Notes: generated by a model from the letters alone, not told the origin. Shown: positions 41,705 to 51,206, counted from the stretch's first letter. The stretch: 64,000 nt of DNA from Duganella sp. Root1480D1 (GCF_001427305.1 NZ_LMFZ01000049.1:1-64000); one strand, 5' to 3'. A program made the numbers and translations.

Positions 41705-42175
41705 ATGGACACTTGGAGCAGAGCGCTTAAACAAAGCGTATTGCCCGGCGCGCTAGCCAGCCTTGCTTCGATGCTGGTGCTGGCGGCCTGCGGCAAACGC
41801 GAGACCGGCAGCATGTTCGCGGGGGTGAATGCCGTCAGCCACTGGCTCTGGGGTGACAAGGCCACGCGCGCCGACCGCCCTTCGCTCAAGCACACGCTGG
41901 TGGGTTACCTGATCCACCACGGCGCTTCGATGTTCTGGGCTGCGCTATTTGAGAAATCCTGCTGCAGGACGCTCGACAAGAAGGACGCCGCCGCCACCGC
42001 CACGGTTGCGGCGGCGGCCAGCGCAGTCGCCTGCTTCACCGATTACCAACTGACACCGCCGCGGCTGCGGCCAGGCTTCGAAGAACGCCTGTCGCGGCCT
42101 TCACTGCTGATGGTTTACGCTGCTTTCGGCGTCGGCCTGGCCGCTGGCGCCTACCTGAACCGGCACGAGAGCTAG
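41705..42175 (+). CDS. hypothetical membrane protein
   Basis: Encodes 156 residues. I do not recognise the family. A hydrophobic N-terminus (LPGALASLASMLVLAACGKRETG) looks like a signal or membrane segment. Others follow near 60-85 (GYLIHHGASMFWAALFE), 95-112 and the end (LLMVYAAFGVGLAAGAYLN). Histidines and cysteines occur as YLIHHG and KSCCRTLD. It diverges from the epimerase gene with 48 bp between and overlaps the convergent kinase gene by 4 nt. Confidence 0.75.
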   Translation: MDTWSRALKQSVLPGALASLASMLVLAACGKRETGSMFAGVNAVSHWLWGDKATRADRPSLKHTLVGYLIHHGASMFWAALFEKSCCRTLDKKDAAATATVAAAASAVACFTDYQLTPPRLRPGFEERLSRPSLLMVYAAFGVGLAAGAYLNRHES

Positions 42176-45100
42176 CGGTCCTCCTGCTCCAGCCAGCGGC
42201 GCCCGTGTGCCAGGACCTGTTCCAGTTCGTAGCGCACGGCAGCCAGCATGCCGGGCAGCTTGTCCGGATTGCCGACCCGTATCGCCGACTCGGCATCCAG
42301 TGTCGCCTTCACCAGCCGCTTTGCACCCAACACGCCGACTGCGCCGCGCAAGCCATGCAGGATGCGCGCGGCCTCGCCGGGCCGGCCCGCGCGCACTGCG
42401 GCATCGGCATCGTCCATCGGCTGCAGCCCGCCTTCCAGTGCACCGCGCACCATCTTGAACATTACCGCACGGCCCTTCTGGTCCTTGCCCATCACACGCA
42501 TCAAGCTGTCCATGCTGAACACCTGTTCGGCTGGCGCTGGCTCCAAAGCCGGCTGCGAAGCGTCGTTCGCGGCAGGCGCTTGGCCCGAGTGGCGGCGCAA
42601 ATTGCGCTCGATAACTGCCATCATCTCTTCGATCACCACCGGCTTGGCGATAAAGTCCGTGATGCCGGCCTCGGTACAGCGGTGGCGCTCGGAGGCGAGC
42701 ACGCCTGCAGTCATGGCTATCACCGGCAGGTCCAGGCTCAATTCATCGCGGATCATGCGCGTGGCGCTGAAGCCATCGAGCACCGGCATCTGCATATCCA
42801 TCAAGACGATGTCATAGCGGCTGGCGCTGGCTCGCAGGGCGTCTACAGCCTGCTGGCCATCACCCACGACGTCGAGCGTGGCCCCGGCAAGTTCCAGGAT
42901 GCCGCGCGCGACGGCCTGGTTCAGCAGGTTGTCTTCCACCAGCAGGAAATGCACGCCGTGCAGGCGATTGCCAAGTGTGGAAGCGGATGCCGAGCTGTCT
43001 TCGCCGCCGCTGGTCGCTGCCAGCGCCTGGTGCATGGCGTCGAACAGGCTCGATGCAGTGATTGGCTTGACCAGCACCACGTCCGCTTCCTGCGTACTGG
43101 CGATGTCGTCGACCTGGGCGCGAGCGAAGGCATTGATGGTCACCACGATGGGCTGGCGATGGCCTTCGGCGGCGAGCCGTATCTCGCGTGCCGAGGCATA
43201 ACCGTCCGAGCCCGGCATATGCCAGTCGGTCAACACCACGTCGTAAGGATGCGGGCCGGCCAGTCGTTCGCGGAAGCGCTGCAGTGCCGCTTCGCCCGAG
43301 TCGACTTCGTCCGCATCCCAGCCCCAGGCGCGCAGCAGTCCGGCGATCATATTGCGGCTGGTGCTGTTGTCGTCGGCCACCAGCACGTTCAGCGGGCCGA
43401 TGGACGGCAGGCGCCGTGCCTCGCTGCGCTCCGGCAGCACGCCGAACCACAGCTCGAAGGAGAAGGTGCTGCCGTTGCCCGGCACCGTCTGGAGCTGTAC
43501 TTGCCCTCCCATCAGCTCCACCAGGCGGCGCGTGATGGCCAGGCCAAGGCCAGTGCCGCCAAAGCGGCGGGTGATGCTCTCGTCGCCCTGCGAGAAGGCG
43601 TTGAACAATTGCGTGGTTTGCTGCTCGGTCATGCCGATGCCGGTATCGCGCACCTCAAAGCACAGCAGCACACGGTCCGCCACCCGCACGGCCGTGCACA
43701 CGGAGACCACCACTTCACCCTGCTCGGTGAACTTGATCGCATTACTGGCCAGGTTGGTCAGAATCTGTTGCAAGCGCAACGCGTCGCCATGCAGCAGGGT
43801 GGGCACGTCGGGCGCCACCACGATCGCCAGTTCCAGTTCCTTGTCGCCGGCATTCATGGTCATGGTGGTGGCCAGGGTCGCCATTGCCTCGTCCAGGTCG
43901 AAATCGATTGGCGCCAGCTCCATGCGGCGCGCTTCGATCTTGGAAAAGTCCAGCACGTCGTTCAGGATGCCCAGCAAAGACTGGCCCGAAGTGCGGATCA
44001 TGGTGAGGTACTTGCGCTGCTGCGCGCTGAGCGTGGTATTCCCCAGCAAATACACCATGCCCAGCACCGCGTTCATCGGCGTGCGGATCTCATGGCTCAT
44101 ATTGGCCACGAAATCGCTCTTGGCCCGGTTGGCCGCTTCAGCGCGATCGCGTTCCTGCTCCAGTTCTGCCGCCCGCAGGTCGGCCTCCGCCATCAGGGAC
44201 AGCGAGTGGGTTTCGGCCGCCTGCCGTTCCTGCATCAGGCTATTGAAGGCATCCGTCAGTTCGCCGATTTCATCTTTGCGCGTCACGGGGATCGGGGTGA
44301 ACTCGCCCGGTTTCGCGCGCAAATCCTGGATCGCGTTCCGCAGTCTGGCCACAGGCGCCAGCAGGTAGAGCGTGATCCAGCCGATCAGGAGCGCGGAGAT
44401 GACCGATGCGGCCACACCCCAGGCCAGCAGGTGTAGCTGAACGCCTTCAAAAGGCTCGAACGCCTCATGCACCGGCAAAATGGAAGCAAGCAGCCAGTCG
44501 GTGGACTTCAGTCGCCGGTAGCTGCTCACGCCCGGCACCCCGGTGGCGCTGGTACTGAGCACCGTGCCTTCGAAGCCCTGCCGCATGGCGCGCGTGGTGG
44601 CAGGATTGGAGTTAGTCGCGCGCGGCTGCAGGATGCGGCTGGCGTCGGGATGCACCACATAGATCGACGGTTCGTTGAGCGTCACGGCAAAGTAATAGCC
44701 GGTCTTGCCGACCTTGGCGGTGCGCAGGTGGCCCAGCATATTGTCCTTGTACAGCCGCAGCACGCCGGCCAGCACGCCGACCACCTTGCCATGGTCGTCC
44801 ATGATCGGCGCCACCATCTGCACGATCGGCTGGCCGCTGACGCGACTCTTGATCGGGCCCGCTATCAGGGGCTTGCGGGTATCGAGCACCTTCTTGAAGT
44901 ATTCGCGGTCCGCCACAGAGACTTTTTCCCTGCCGGCGATACGCGGTACGTCGGCCACCACATTGCCGGCGGCGTCGATCACGATAACGTCGTCGAACAT
45001 CGACAGCATCGCGCGCTCCTCGTACCAGTTGCGCAGGGCGGCGGCGTCGTTCATCAAGGCGGGCGGCTGCTTGCGCGCCGACTGGGCGATCACGTCCAGC

Positions 45101-45288
45101 AGGGCGGTCAGCTTGTCGTCCAGGTCTTCGGCCGTGCGGGTGATCAGGGCGTCCTGCTGCGCAAACAGTACCTTGGTGAAGTCCTCGCGCAGGCGTTGCG
45201 CCTGCAAGACGGTCACCACGGCGATCATCACGATGGACGTGATGCTGGTGGCAAGGGCGACCTTCACATTGATCCCGAGAGGCTTCAT
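42172..45288 (-). CDS. hybrid sensor histidine kinase, two receiver domains and HPt
   Basis: Encodes 1038 residues. An N-terminal membrane helix precedes a dCache-type sensor (about 35-280; VADREYFKKVLDTRKPLIAGPI), a second helix near 290-315, and HAMP. HisKA follows with phospho-His in NMSHEIRTPMNAVLGM (about residue 400), then HATPase (EVRDTGIGM; RRFGGTGLGLAITRRLVELMGG). Receivers 1 (VLTDWHMPGSDG) and 2 (FLLVEDNLLNQAVARG, IVLMDMQMPVLDG) come next. The C-terminal HPt motif is ARILHGLRGAVGVLGAKRL. It is a complete phosphorelay; the output partner is not adjacent. Confidence 0.94.
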   Translation of the reverse strand: MKPLGINVKVALATSITSIVMIAVVTVLQAQRLREDFTKVLFAQQDALITRTAEDLDDKLTALLDVIAQSARKQPPALMNDAAALRNWYEERAMLSMFDDVIVIDAAGNVVADVPRIAGREKVSVADREYFKKVLDTRKPLIAGPIKSRVSGQPIVQMVAPIMDDHGKVVGVLAGVLRLYKDNMLGHLRTAKVGKTGYYFAVTLNEPSIYVVHPDASRILQPRATNSNPATTRAMRQGFEGTVLSTSATGVPGVSSYRRLKSTDWLLASILPVHEAFEPFEGVQLHLLAWGVAASVISALLIGWITLYLLAPVARLRNAIQDLRAKPGEFTPIPVTRKDEIGELTDAFNSLMQERQAAETHSLSLMAEADLRAAELEQERDRAEAANRAKSDFVANMSHEIRTPMNAVLGMVYLLGNTTLSAQQRKYLTMIRTSGQSLLGILNDVLDFSKIEARRMELAPIDFDLDEAMATLATTMTMNAGDKELELAIVVAPDVPTLLHGDALRLQQILTNLASNAIKFTEQGEVVVSVCTAVRVADRVLLCFEVRDTGIGMTEQQTTQLFNAFSQGDESITRRFGGTGLGLAITRRLVELMGGQVQLQTVPGNGSTFSFELWFGVLPERSEARRLPSIGPLNVLVADDNSTSRNMIAGLLRAWGWDADEVDSGEAALQRFRERLAGPHPYDVVLTDWHMPGSDGYASAREIRLAAEGHRQPIVVTINAFARAQVDDIASTQEADVVLVKPITASSLFDAMHQALAATSGGEDSSASASTLGNRLHGVHFLLVEDNLLNQAVARGILELAGATLDVVGDGQQAVDALRASASRYDIVLMDMQMPVLDGFSATRMIRDELSLDLPVIAMTAGVLASERHRCTEAGITDFIAKPVVIEEMMAVIERNLRRHSGQAPAANDASQPALEPAPAEQVFSMDSLMRVMGKDQKGRAVMFKMVRGALEGGLQPMDDADAAVRAGRPGEAARILHGLRGAVGVLGAKRLVKATLDAESAIRVGNPDKLPGMLAAVRYELEQVLAHGRRWLEQEDR

Positions 45289-45414
45289 TGACGTCCTTTG
45301 GGCGAGGGGGCTGCTGGTTAGTGTAATTTATTTTTGTAACCGCGAATCCAAATGCCGCATCGACTCCTCTTAGCAGGTGAGGAATTCCCCTCCAATTACG
45401 AAAAGGAGTGCAAT

Positions 45415-45624
45415 ATGTTCTATGTTAAAAATGTACCAACCTGGGAGCGCGCCTTGCGCGTGATCGTCGGCCTGGCCGTGGTGGCGTGGAGCGTGTTGGC
45501 CCTGGGCGGACTGTGGGGCACGGTACTGGCGCTTTCGGCTGCGGGCATCGTCCTGTCCGGGCTTTTCGGCTTCTGCCCTGCCTGCGCCATGGTGGGCCGC
45601 AAACTGAATAAGGCGAGACGGTAA
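45415..45624 (+). CDS. DUF2892 (YgaP-type) small membrane protein
   Basis: Encodes 69 residues. AAAAGGAGTG upstream is an excellent ribosome-binding site and fixes ATG 45415. Two membrane helices are visible (ALRVIVGLAVVAWSVLALG and TVLALSAAGIVLSGLFG), followed by FCPACAMVG. This is the DUF2892 pattern; the cysteine pair occurs in the family and might act in sulfur or metal handling, which is inference. It stops directly before the sigma-factor start. Confidence 0.88.
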   Translation: MFYVKNVPTWERALRVIVGLAVVAWSVLALGGLWGTVLALSAAGIVLSGLFGFCPACAMVGRKLNKARR

Positions 45625-46143
45625 ATGGCACTTCTTGAACAGCACCAGCCGGTGCTGCGGGCAGCCCACAGCGGCGACCATCAGGCGCTGGCCAAGCTGC
45701 TGGCCGTATGCCAGCCGGATATCCGCCGCTATGCCCAGCGCAATTGCCTGATCAGCGACGTGGACGATGCGGTACAGGAGGTGCTGCTGGTGATGTCGCG
45801 CCGCCTGTCGTCGCTGAAAGTGCTGGCGGCGTTTTCCGGGTGGCTGTTCAAAGTGGTGCAGCGCGAATGCCGCCGGTTGGGCCGGCGCGCCCTGAATTAC
45901 GACCCGTATGACGAGGAGCGTGCGGAGCAATGGCTGGCGTCGCAGGATGACGCGGTCCTGCGGACAGAGTTGGTGCAGGCGCTGGAATCGCTGCCGCGCG
46001 ATTACCTGCAGATCGTACTGCTGCGCGATTTCGAGGAGTTGAGCATTGCGGAGATCGCGCAGGAGCTGGGGCTGACGACGGCGGCTGCCAAGAGCCGCCT
46101 GCATCGGGCGCGTGCGCTGGCGCGGGAATACCTGGTCGGCTAG
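45625..46143 (+). CDS. RNA polymerase sigma-70 family (ECF-type) factor
   Basis: Encodes 172 residues. Region 2 is ALAKLLAVCQPDIRRYAQRNC and VDDAVQEVLLVMSRRL; region 4 is ALESLPRDYLQIVLLRDFEELSIAEIAQELGLTTAAAKSRLHRARAL, a helix-turn-helix. The ATG follows the DUF2892 stop with no gap, so the two are co-translated. No anti-sigma gene is adjacent, which is unusual for ECF factors. The stop overlaps the convergent fixH gene by 4 nt. Confidence 0.92.
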   Translation: MALLEQHQPVLRAAHSGDHQALAKLLAVCQPDIRRYAQRNCLISDVDDAVQEVLLVMSRRLSSLKVLAAFSGWLFKVVQRECRRLGRRALNYDPYDEERAEQWLASQDDAVLRTELVQALESLPRDYLQIVLLRDFEELSIAEIAQELGLTTAAAKSRLHRARALAREYLVG

Positions 46144-46679
46144 CGCGCCGCACCGGGCGTGCCGGCGTCCGCGCGGATCGCGACTTCGCGCTCGGCCGGC
46201 CACTGCCACGCGCCTTCCAGGCGCCAGTCGCGCTGCTTGCCTTCGACCAGCACTTGCCAGCGCGAGCGTTCCAGCATCGGCAAGGTCACGCTGAAGTTGC
46301 CTGCCGCGTCCGGCCGGGCCATCAGCACCATATCGCGATTCGGCTGGGTGGCGTGCTGCAGGCGCACCGACAGTGTTTCATCCACCAGCGGTTTGGCGCT
46401 GCCGACGTGGCCGTGCAGCAGTCCCTCCGCAGCGTCGTACCGAAAGTCAATCGACAGGCCCAGGGCCGCAGCGGCGCGGTCGCGGCGCAAGTCCTGGTTG
46501 ATCGCCTTGCCTTGCTTGTAGTAGTCGCCTACCACCAGCGCATCCTGGCTGGTGAAAGCGACGTAGCTGGTGGCGATGCCTGCCACGGCCACGACGGCGG
46601 GGCCGAGCATCAGGAGCCACGGCCAACGGTGGGTGTACCAGGGGGCAGCATCGGCAGGGGCGGCAACGGTAGCATTCAT
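46140..46679 (-). CDS. ccoH: cbb3 oxidase assembly protein FixH/CcoH
   Basis: Encodes 179 residues. One membrane helix follows a short cytosolic start (PWLLMLGPAVVAVAGIATSYVAF), and then a periplasmic domain with YYKQGKAINQDLRRD, a hallmark of FixH. It helps assemble the cbb3-type oxidase. It is the last gene of the cco run, 10 bp after ccoG. Confidence 0.9.
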   Translation of the reverse strand: MNATVAAPADAAPWYTHRWPWLLMLGPAVVAVAGIATSYVAFTSQDALVVGDYYKQGKAINQDLRRDRAAAALGLSIDFRYDAAEGLLHGHVGSAKPLVDETLSVRLQHATQPNRDMVLMARPDAAGNFSVTLPMLERSRWQVLVEGKQRDWRLEGAWQWPAEREVAIRADAGTPGAAR

Positions 46680-46689
46680 TTCTCACTCC

Positions 46690-48057
46690 TCAGCGTGGCA
46701 CGATAAATACCGCTTTTTCCTTGACGGCCAGCGATGGATCGTCCAGCGCCGTCAGTTCAATCGCAATCTTGTTGGAACCGGTAGTACCCTGGCCGTGATC
46801 GACACGCAGGCGGATCGGTACAGCGCGGGTTTCGGTCGGACCCACCTCCACAGTATCCGGCACCGCAACTTGCAGCGTATCGATGCCGCTGGCACGGATG
46901 CGGTAGGTATGGCCTTGTTCGCCGGTGTTCATGATTTGCAGGCGATACACGTTTTCGATCATGCCGTTCTCCACTTCACGGCCCATCGAGCCGCGGTCGC
47001 GGATCACGTCCATCTTCAGCGGCGTGCGCAGGGCCAGGGTGGCGAACACGGCGACGATGAACAGCAGCAGGCCGCCGGTGTACAACAGCACGCGCGGACG
47101 CATCACGCGCTTGCGGATCTCTTTCGCGCTCAGGCCCAGCTGCATGGCGCGGTCGGTGCTGTAGCGGATCAAGCCGCGCGGCTGTTCGATCTTGTCCATC
47201 ACGATATCGCAGGCGTCGATGCAGGCCGCGCAGCCAATGCACTCGTATTGCAAGCCTTTGCGGATATCGATGCCGGTCGGGCAAACCTGCACGCACAATG
47301 AGCAGTCGATGCAGGAGCCTTCCGATTTCGGGCCGCGTGGTTCGCCGCGCTTCTCATCGTAGGTGATGATCAGGGTGTCGCGGTCGAACATCGCGCTCTG
47401 GAAGCGGGCGTAGGGGCACATGTATTTGCACACCTGCTCGCGCAGCCAGCCGGCATTGCCGTAGGTGGCAAGGCTGTAGAACAGCACCCAGAACGTTTCC
47501 CATGGGCCGAAGTTGAAGGTCTGCGCCGCTTCGGCAAGGTTGTGCAGTGGCGAGAAATAGCTGACGAAGGTAAAGCCGGTCCACAGCGAAAGCGTCAGCC
47601 ATGCCAGGTGCTTGCCGCCCTTGCGCCAGGCCTTATTGAACGACATCGGTTCTTTCGCCAGGCGCATCTGCGCGCTGCGCGAACCTTCGAATTTACGCTC
47701 GATCCACAGGAACATCTCCGTGTAGACCGTTTGCGGGCAAGAGAAGCCGCACCACACGCGGCCGGCGACCGCCGTGACCAGGAACAGGCCCCAGGCACAG
47801 GCGATCAGCATTGCCGCCAGGTAGATGAAGTCCTGCGGCCACAAGACCAGGCCGAAGATGTAGAACTTGCGCGACACCAGGTCGAACAGGATAGCTTGGC
47901 GGCCGTTCCATTGCAGCCAGGGCGCTCCGTAGAAGACCAGTTGCGTCAGGATCAGGCAGATCCAGCGCAGATTGGTGTAATGGCCTTTCACCTCGCGCGG
48001 GAAAATATCCTCGCGCTTGGCGTACATCTTGATGACTTGTGGTGCGGGGGCATTCAT
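46690..48057 (-). CDS. ccoG: cytochrome c oxidase accessory protein CcoG
   Basis: Encodes 455 residues with about five membrane helices. GRVWCGFSCPQTVYTEMFLWIER and CKYMCPYARFQSAMFD are conserved cysteine segments, and SCIDCSLCVQVCPTGIDIRKGLQYECIGCAACIDACD holds two 4Fe-4S clusters (given here as its outline). A C-terminal immunoglobulin-like domain (about 340-455) follows. CcoG reduces copper for delivery to cbb3 oxidase. It lies 15 bp after ccoP. Confidence 0.94.
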   Translation of the reverse strand: MNAPAPQVIKMYAKREDIFPREVKGHYTNLRWICLILTQLVFYGAPWLQWNGRQAILFDLVSRKFYIFGLVLWPQDFIYLAAMLIACAWGLFLVTAVAGRVWCGFSCPQTVYTEMFLWIERKFEGSRSAQMRLAKEPMSFNKAWRKGGKHLAWLTLSLWTGFTFVSYFSPLHNLAEAAQTFNFGPWETFWVLFYSLATYGNAGWLREQVCKYMCPYARFQSAMFDRDTLIITYDEKRGEPRGPKSEGSCIDCSLCVQVCPTGIDIRKGLQYECIGCAACIDACDIVMDKIEQPRGLIRYSTDRAMQLGLSAKEIRKRVMRPRVLLYTGGLLLFIVAVFATLALRTPLKMDVIRDRGSMGREVENGMIENVYRLQIMNTGEQGHTYRIRASGIDTLQVAVPDTVEVGPTETRAVPIRLRVDHGQGTTGSNKIAIELTALDDPSLAVKEKAVFIVPR

Positions 48058-48072
48058 AAGACAACCTTGCTG

Positions 48073-49005
48073 CTATTTCATTGCTGTGACTGGAGGGTTG
48101 GACAGGCCCCATACGTAGGCGGCCAGCACGTGCACCTTGCTTTCGCCGAGGAAGTCCTCGAATGCAGGCATGGTGTTGTTGCGGCCCTTGCGGATGGTTT
48201 CCATGATGGTTTCGGAACTGCCGCCGTAGAGCCAGACCTTGTCGCTCAGGTTAGGCGCGCCCAGCATCGGGTTGCCTTTGCCGCCGGCGCCGTGGCAGGC
48301 CATGCAGGCGCTGAACTTCGACTTGCCCATCACGGACTTGATCGGGTCGTGCGTGCTGTCCGACAGGCTCAGGACGTACTGCGCGACGTTCTCGATATCC
48401 TTCTCCGAGCCAACTGCCGCTCCCATCGGAGGCATCACGCCATGACGGCCTTTCATGATCGTCAGCTTGATGGTGTCGGGATCGCCGCCGTGCAGCCAGT
48501 CCTTGTCAGTCAGGTTCGGGAAGCCCTTGTTGCCGCGCGCATCGGAACCGTGGCACTGTGCGCAGTAGGTCAGGAACAGGCGTTCGCCGATGGCGTGCGC
48601 CTGCGGATCTGCCGCAACGGCCTTCAGGTCCTGGCCCTTGTACTTGTCGAACAGCGGGCCGTAGTCCTTCTCGGCCTTGGCCAGTTCTTCCTTGTGCTCC
48701 TTGGCGGAAGTCCAGCCCAGCGAGCCCTGGTAGCTGCCCAGGCCCGGATACAGCCACAGGTAGCCGATGGCGAAGGCGATGGTCAGGTAGAACAGCCACA
48801 TCCACCAGCGCGGCATGGGGGTATTCAGCTCGGTCAGGTCTTCATCCCAGATATGGCCGGTGGTGCCGACTTTGCCGTCCACCGACTTCAGGGCCGAACC
48901 TTTAACGGACGACTGGGACCACAGCAGCACGCCGCAGCCGACGATGCCGATGACGGTCAGTACGACGACGTACAGGTTCCAGAATTCGCTGGTGAAATCA
49001 GCCAT
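48073..49005 (-). CDS. ccoP: cbb3-type cytochrome c oxidase subunit III
   Basis: Encodes 310 residues. Two helices near the N-terminus anchor the protein (FWNLYVVVLTVIGIVGCGVLLWS; WWMWLFYLTIAFAIGYLWL). Two c-type heme sites follow: TYCAQCHGSDARGNKG and SACMACHGAGGKGNPM, each with distal methionine regions (MPPMGA, MPAFEDFL). It passes electrons from soluble cytochromes to CcoO and CcoN. It overlaps ccoQ by 8 nt. Confidence 0.95.
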   Translation of the reverse strand: MADFTSEFWNLYVVVLTVIGIVGCGVLLWSQSSVKGSALKSVDGKVGTTGHIWDEDLTELNTPMPRWWMWLFYLTIAFAIGYLWLYPGLGSYQGSLGWTSAKEHKEELAKAEKDYGPLFDKYKGQDLKAVAADPQAHAIGERLFLTYCAQCHGSDARGNKGFPNLTDKDWLHGGDPDTIKLTIMKGRHGVMPPMGAAVGSEKDIENVAQYVLSLSDSTHDPIKSVMGKSKFSACMACHGAGGKGNPMLGAPNLSDKVWLYGGSSETIMETIRKGRNNTMPAFEDFLGESKVHVLAAYVWGLSNPPVTAMK

Positions 49006-49144
49006 GGTCCTTCTCCTCGTCCGCGAAAGGCAGCTTGGCCGCTTCTTCCCAGTTACCGCGTTGGGCCCACCATACGATCGCGAGGAAGGTGAGGAAGGAA
49101 ATCACCGTCATCACATTGCTCGCGTTGCCAAAAAAGTTTTCCAT
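48998..49144 (-). CDS. ccoQ: cbb3-type cytochrome c oxidase subunit IV
   Basis: Encodes 48 residues starting MENFFGNASNVMTVISFLTF and ending DEEKDHG. It has a single membrane helix followed by an AQRGNWEEAAKLPF tail, the pattern of CcoQ. It lies between ccoO (1-bp gap) and ccoP (8-nt overlap), the canonical location. CcoQ stabilises the CcoP interaction with the core. Confidence 0.93.
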   Translation of the reverse strand: MENFFGNASNVMTVISFLTFLAIVWWAQRGNWEEAAKLPFADEEKDHG

Positions 49145-49145
49145 T

Positions 49146-49760
49146 TCAGTTCCTCGTCTTGATCAGGGTGCCCAGGCCTTGCAGGTAAGCCACCAGTGCA
49201 TCCTCTTCCGTCTTGTTGGCCAGTTCGGCCGGTGCGGCGGCGATTTCTTCTTCCGTGTACGGGTCGCCCATGCGTTTCAGTGCGCGCATCTTCGGCACCA
49301 CGTCTTCCGGCTTCAGCTTGGTCTGGGCCAGCCACGGGTAGTTGGGCATGTTCGATTCCGGCACCACGTCGCGCGGATTGTTCAGGTGGGTGCGGTGCCA
49401 TTCGTCGCTGTAGCGGCCTCCAACGCGCGCCAGGTCCGGGCCGGTGCGCTTGGAGCCCCACTGGAACGGACGGTCATACACAAACTCGCCCGCCACCGAG
49501 TAGTGGCCGTAACGTTCGGTCTCGGCGCGGAACGGGCGGATCATCTGCGAGTGGCAGGTGTAGCAGCCTTCACGCACGTAGATGTCGCGGCCAGTCAGGC
49601 GCAGCGCGGAATAAGGCTTCAGGCCCGCCACCGGCTCCGTGGTCGACTTCTGGAAAAACAGCGGGATGATTTCCACCGCGCCGCCCACCGACACCACCAG
49701 CGTGACCAGTGCGATCAGCAGCCAGGGGTTCTTCTCAATCCATTCATGGGAAAATTTCAT
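49146..49760 (-). CDS. ccoO: cbb3-type cytochrome c oxidase subunit II
   Basis: Encodes 204 residues with an N-terminal membrane helix (PWLLIALVTLVVSVGGAVEIIPLFF) and one c-type heme site, REGCYTCHSQMIRPF. The distal methionine is probably in ESNMPNYPWL. It lies 21 bp after ccoN. Confidence 0.96.
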   Translation of the reverse strand: MKFSHEWIEKNPWLLIALVTLVVSVGGAVEIIPLFFQKSTTEPVAGLKPYSALRLTGRDIYVREGCYTCHSQMIRPFRAETERYGHYSVAGEFVYDRPFQWGSKRTGPDLARVGGRYSDEWHRTHLNNPRDVVPESNMPNYPWLAQTKLKPEDVVPKMRALKRMGDPYTEEEIAAAPAELANKTEEDALVAYLQGLGTLIKTRN

Positions 49761-49781
49761 CTTCTGCTCCGATATGCTGCA

Positions 49782-51206
49782 TTAGGCCGCGAGGCTCATT
49801 TCAGGGATGCGCGCACGCGTCGTTTCGCGGCCCTTCAAGGTCATCCAGGTGTTGTAGGCCATGATGCACATGCCGGCCAGGTACAGCACGCCACCCAGGA
49901 AGCGCACCACGTAGTACGGGTAGGTTGCCTTCACGCCTTCCACGAAGGTGTAGGTCAGGGTGCCGTCCGGATTCACTGCGCGCCACATCAGGCCTTGCAT
50001 CACGCCGGCAATCCACATTGCGGCGATATACAGGACGATGCCGATGGTGGCGACCCAGAAGTGCAGGTCGATCAGCTTGGTGCTGTACATCCTGGTCTGT
50101 CCGGCCATGCGTGGGATCAGGTAGTAGATCGAACCCATGGTGATGAAGCCCACCCAGCCCAGCGCGCCGCCGTGAACGTGGGCGATGCCCCAGTCGGTGT
50201 AGTGCGACAGTGCGTTCACCGTCTTGATCGACATCATCGGACCCTCGAAGGTGGCCATGCCGTAGAAGGACAGGGAAACGATCATCAGCTTCAGGATCGG
50301 GTCGGTGCGCAGCTTGTGCCATGCGCCGGAGAGGGTCATCATGCCGTTGATCATGCCGCCCCAGCTTGGCGCCAGCAGGATCAGGGAGAACACCATGCCC
50401 AGCGATTGCGCCCAGTCAGGCAGCGCGGTGTAGTGCAGGTGGTGCGGGCCGGCCCACATATAGGTGAAGATCAGCGCCCAGAAGTGCACGATCGACAGCT
50501 TGTAGGAATACACAGGGCGCTCGGCCTGTTTGGGGATGAAGTAGTACACCATGCCCAGGTAGCCTGCGGTCAGGATGAAGCCCACCGCATTGTGGCCGTA
50601 CCACCACTGGATCATCGCGTCCTGCACACCGGTGTACATCGAGTAGGACTTGAACAGCGAAGCCGGCATGCTCATGCCGTTCACCACGTGCAGGATGGTC
50701 ACTGCCAGGATGTAGCCGCCGAAGAACCAGTTGGCGACGTAGATGTGCTTGACCTTGCGCTTGATGATGGTGCCGAAGAACACCGTCGCGTAGGCGATCC
50801 ACACCACGGCGATCAGGATCGAGATCGGCCATTCCAGTTCAGCGTATTCCTTGCCGCGGGTGAGCCCCATTGGCAGGGTGACCACGGCGGCCAGGATCAC
50901 GGCCTGCCAGCCCCAGAACGTAAAGGCTGCCAGCTTGTCGGAGAATAAACGGACCTGGCAGGTGCGCTGGACCACGTAGTACGAAGTGGCGAACAGGCCG
51001 CTGATGCCGAAGGCGAAGATCACTGCATTGGTGTGCAGGGGACGCAGGCGGCCGTAGGTCAGCCAGGGAATGTCCAGGTTCAGGGCGGGCCAGGCAAGTT
51101 GGGCGGCGATGATGACGCCGACCAGCATGCCCACAACGCCCCACAATATGGTGGCGATCGCGAATTGCTTCACGACCTTGTAGTTGTAGTCCAGTGATTG
51201 ATCCAC
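49782..51206 (-). CDS. ccoN: cbb3-type cytochrome c oxidase subunit I
   Basis: Encodes 474 residues of the heme-copper oxidase fold with twelve helices. Histidine ligands are visible in RPLHTNAVIFAFGISGLFA (low-spin heme), WYGHNAVGFILTAGYLG (CuB and cross-linked Tyr region), MWAGPHHLHYTALPDW (CuB His pair), and IAHVHGGALGWVGF (heme ligands). It is the catalytic subunit and works at low oxygen. A promoter with an FNR/ANR-like site probably starts in the 78-bp gap after ccoS. Confidence 0.96.
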   Translation of the reverse strand: MDQSLDYNYKVVKQFAIATILWGVVGMLVGVIIAAQLAWPALNLDIPWLTYGRLRPLHTNAVIFAFGISGLFATSYYVVQRTCQVRLFSDKLAAFTFWGWQAVILAAVVTLPMGLTRGKEYAELEWPISILIAVVWIAYATVFFGTIIKRKVKHIYVANWFFGGYILAVTILHVVNGMSMPASLFKSYSMYTGVQDAMIQWWYGHNAVGFILTAGYLGMVYYFIPKQAERPVYSYKLSIVHFWALIFTYMWAGPHHLHYTALPDWAQSLGMVFSLILLAPSWGGMINGMMTLSGAWHKLRTDPILKLMIVSLSFYGMATFEGPMMSIKTVNALSHYTDWGIAHVHGGALGWVGFITMGSIYYLIPRMAGQTRMYSTKLIDLHFWVATIGIVLYIAAMWIAGVMQGLMWRAVNPDGTLTYTFVEGVKATYPYYVVRFLGGVLYLAGMCIMAYNTWMTLKGRETTRARIPEMSLAA

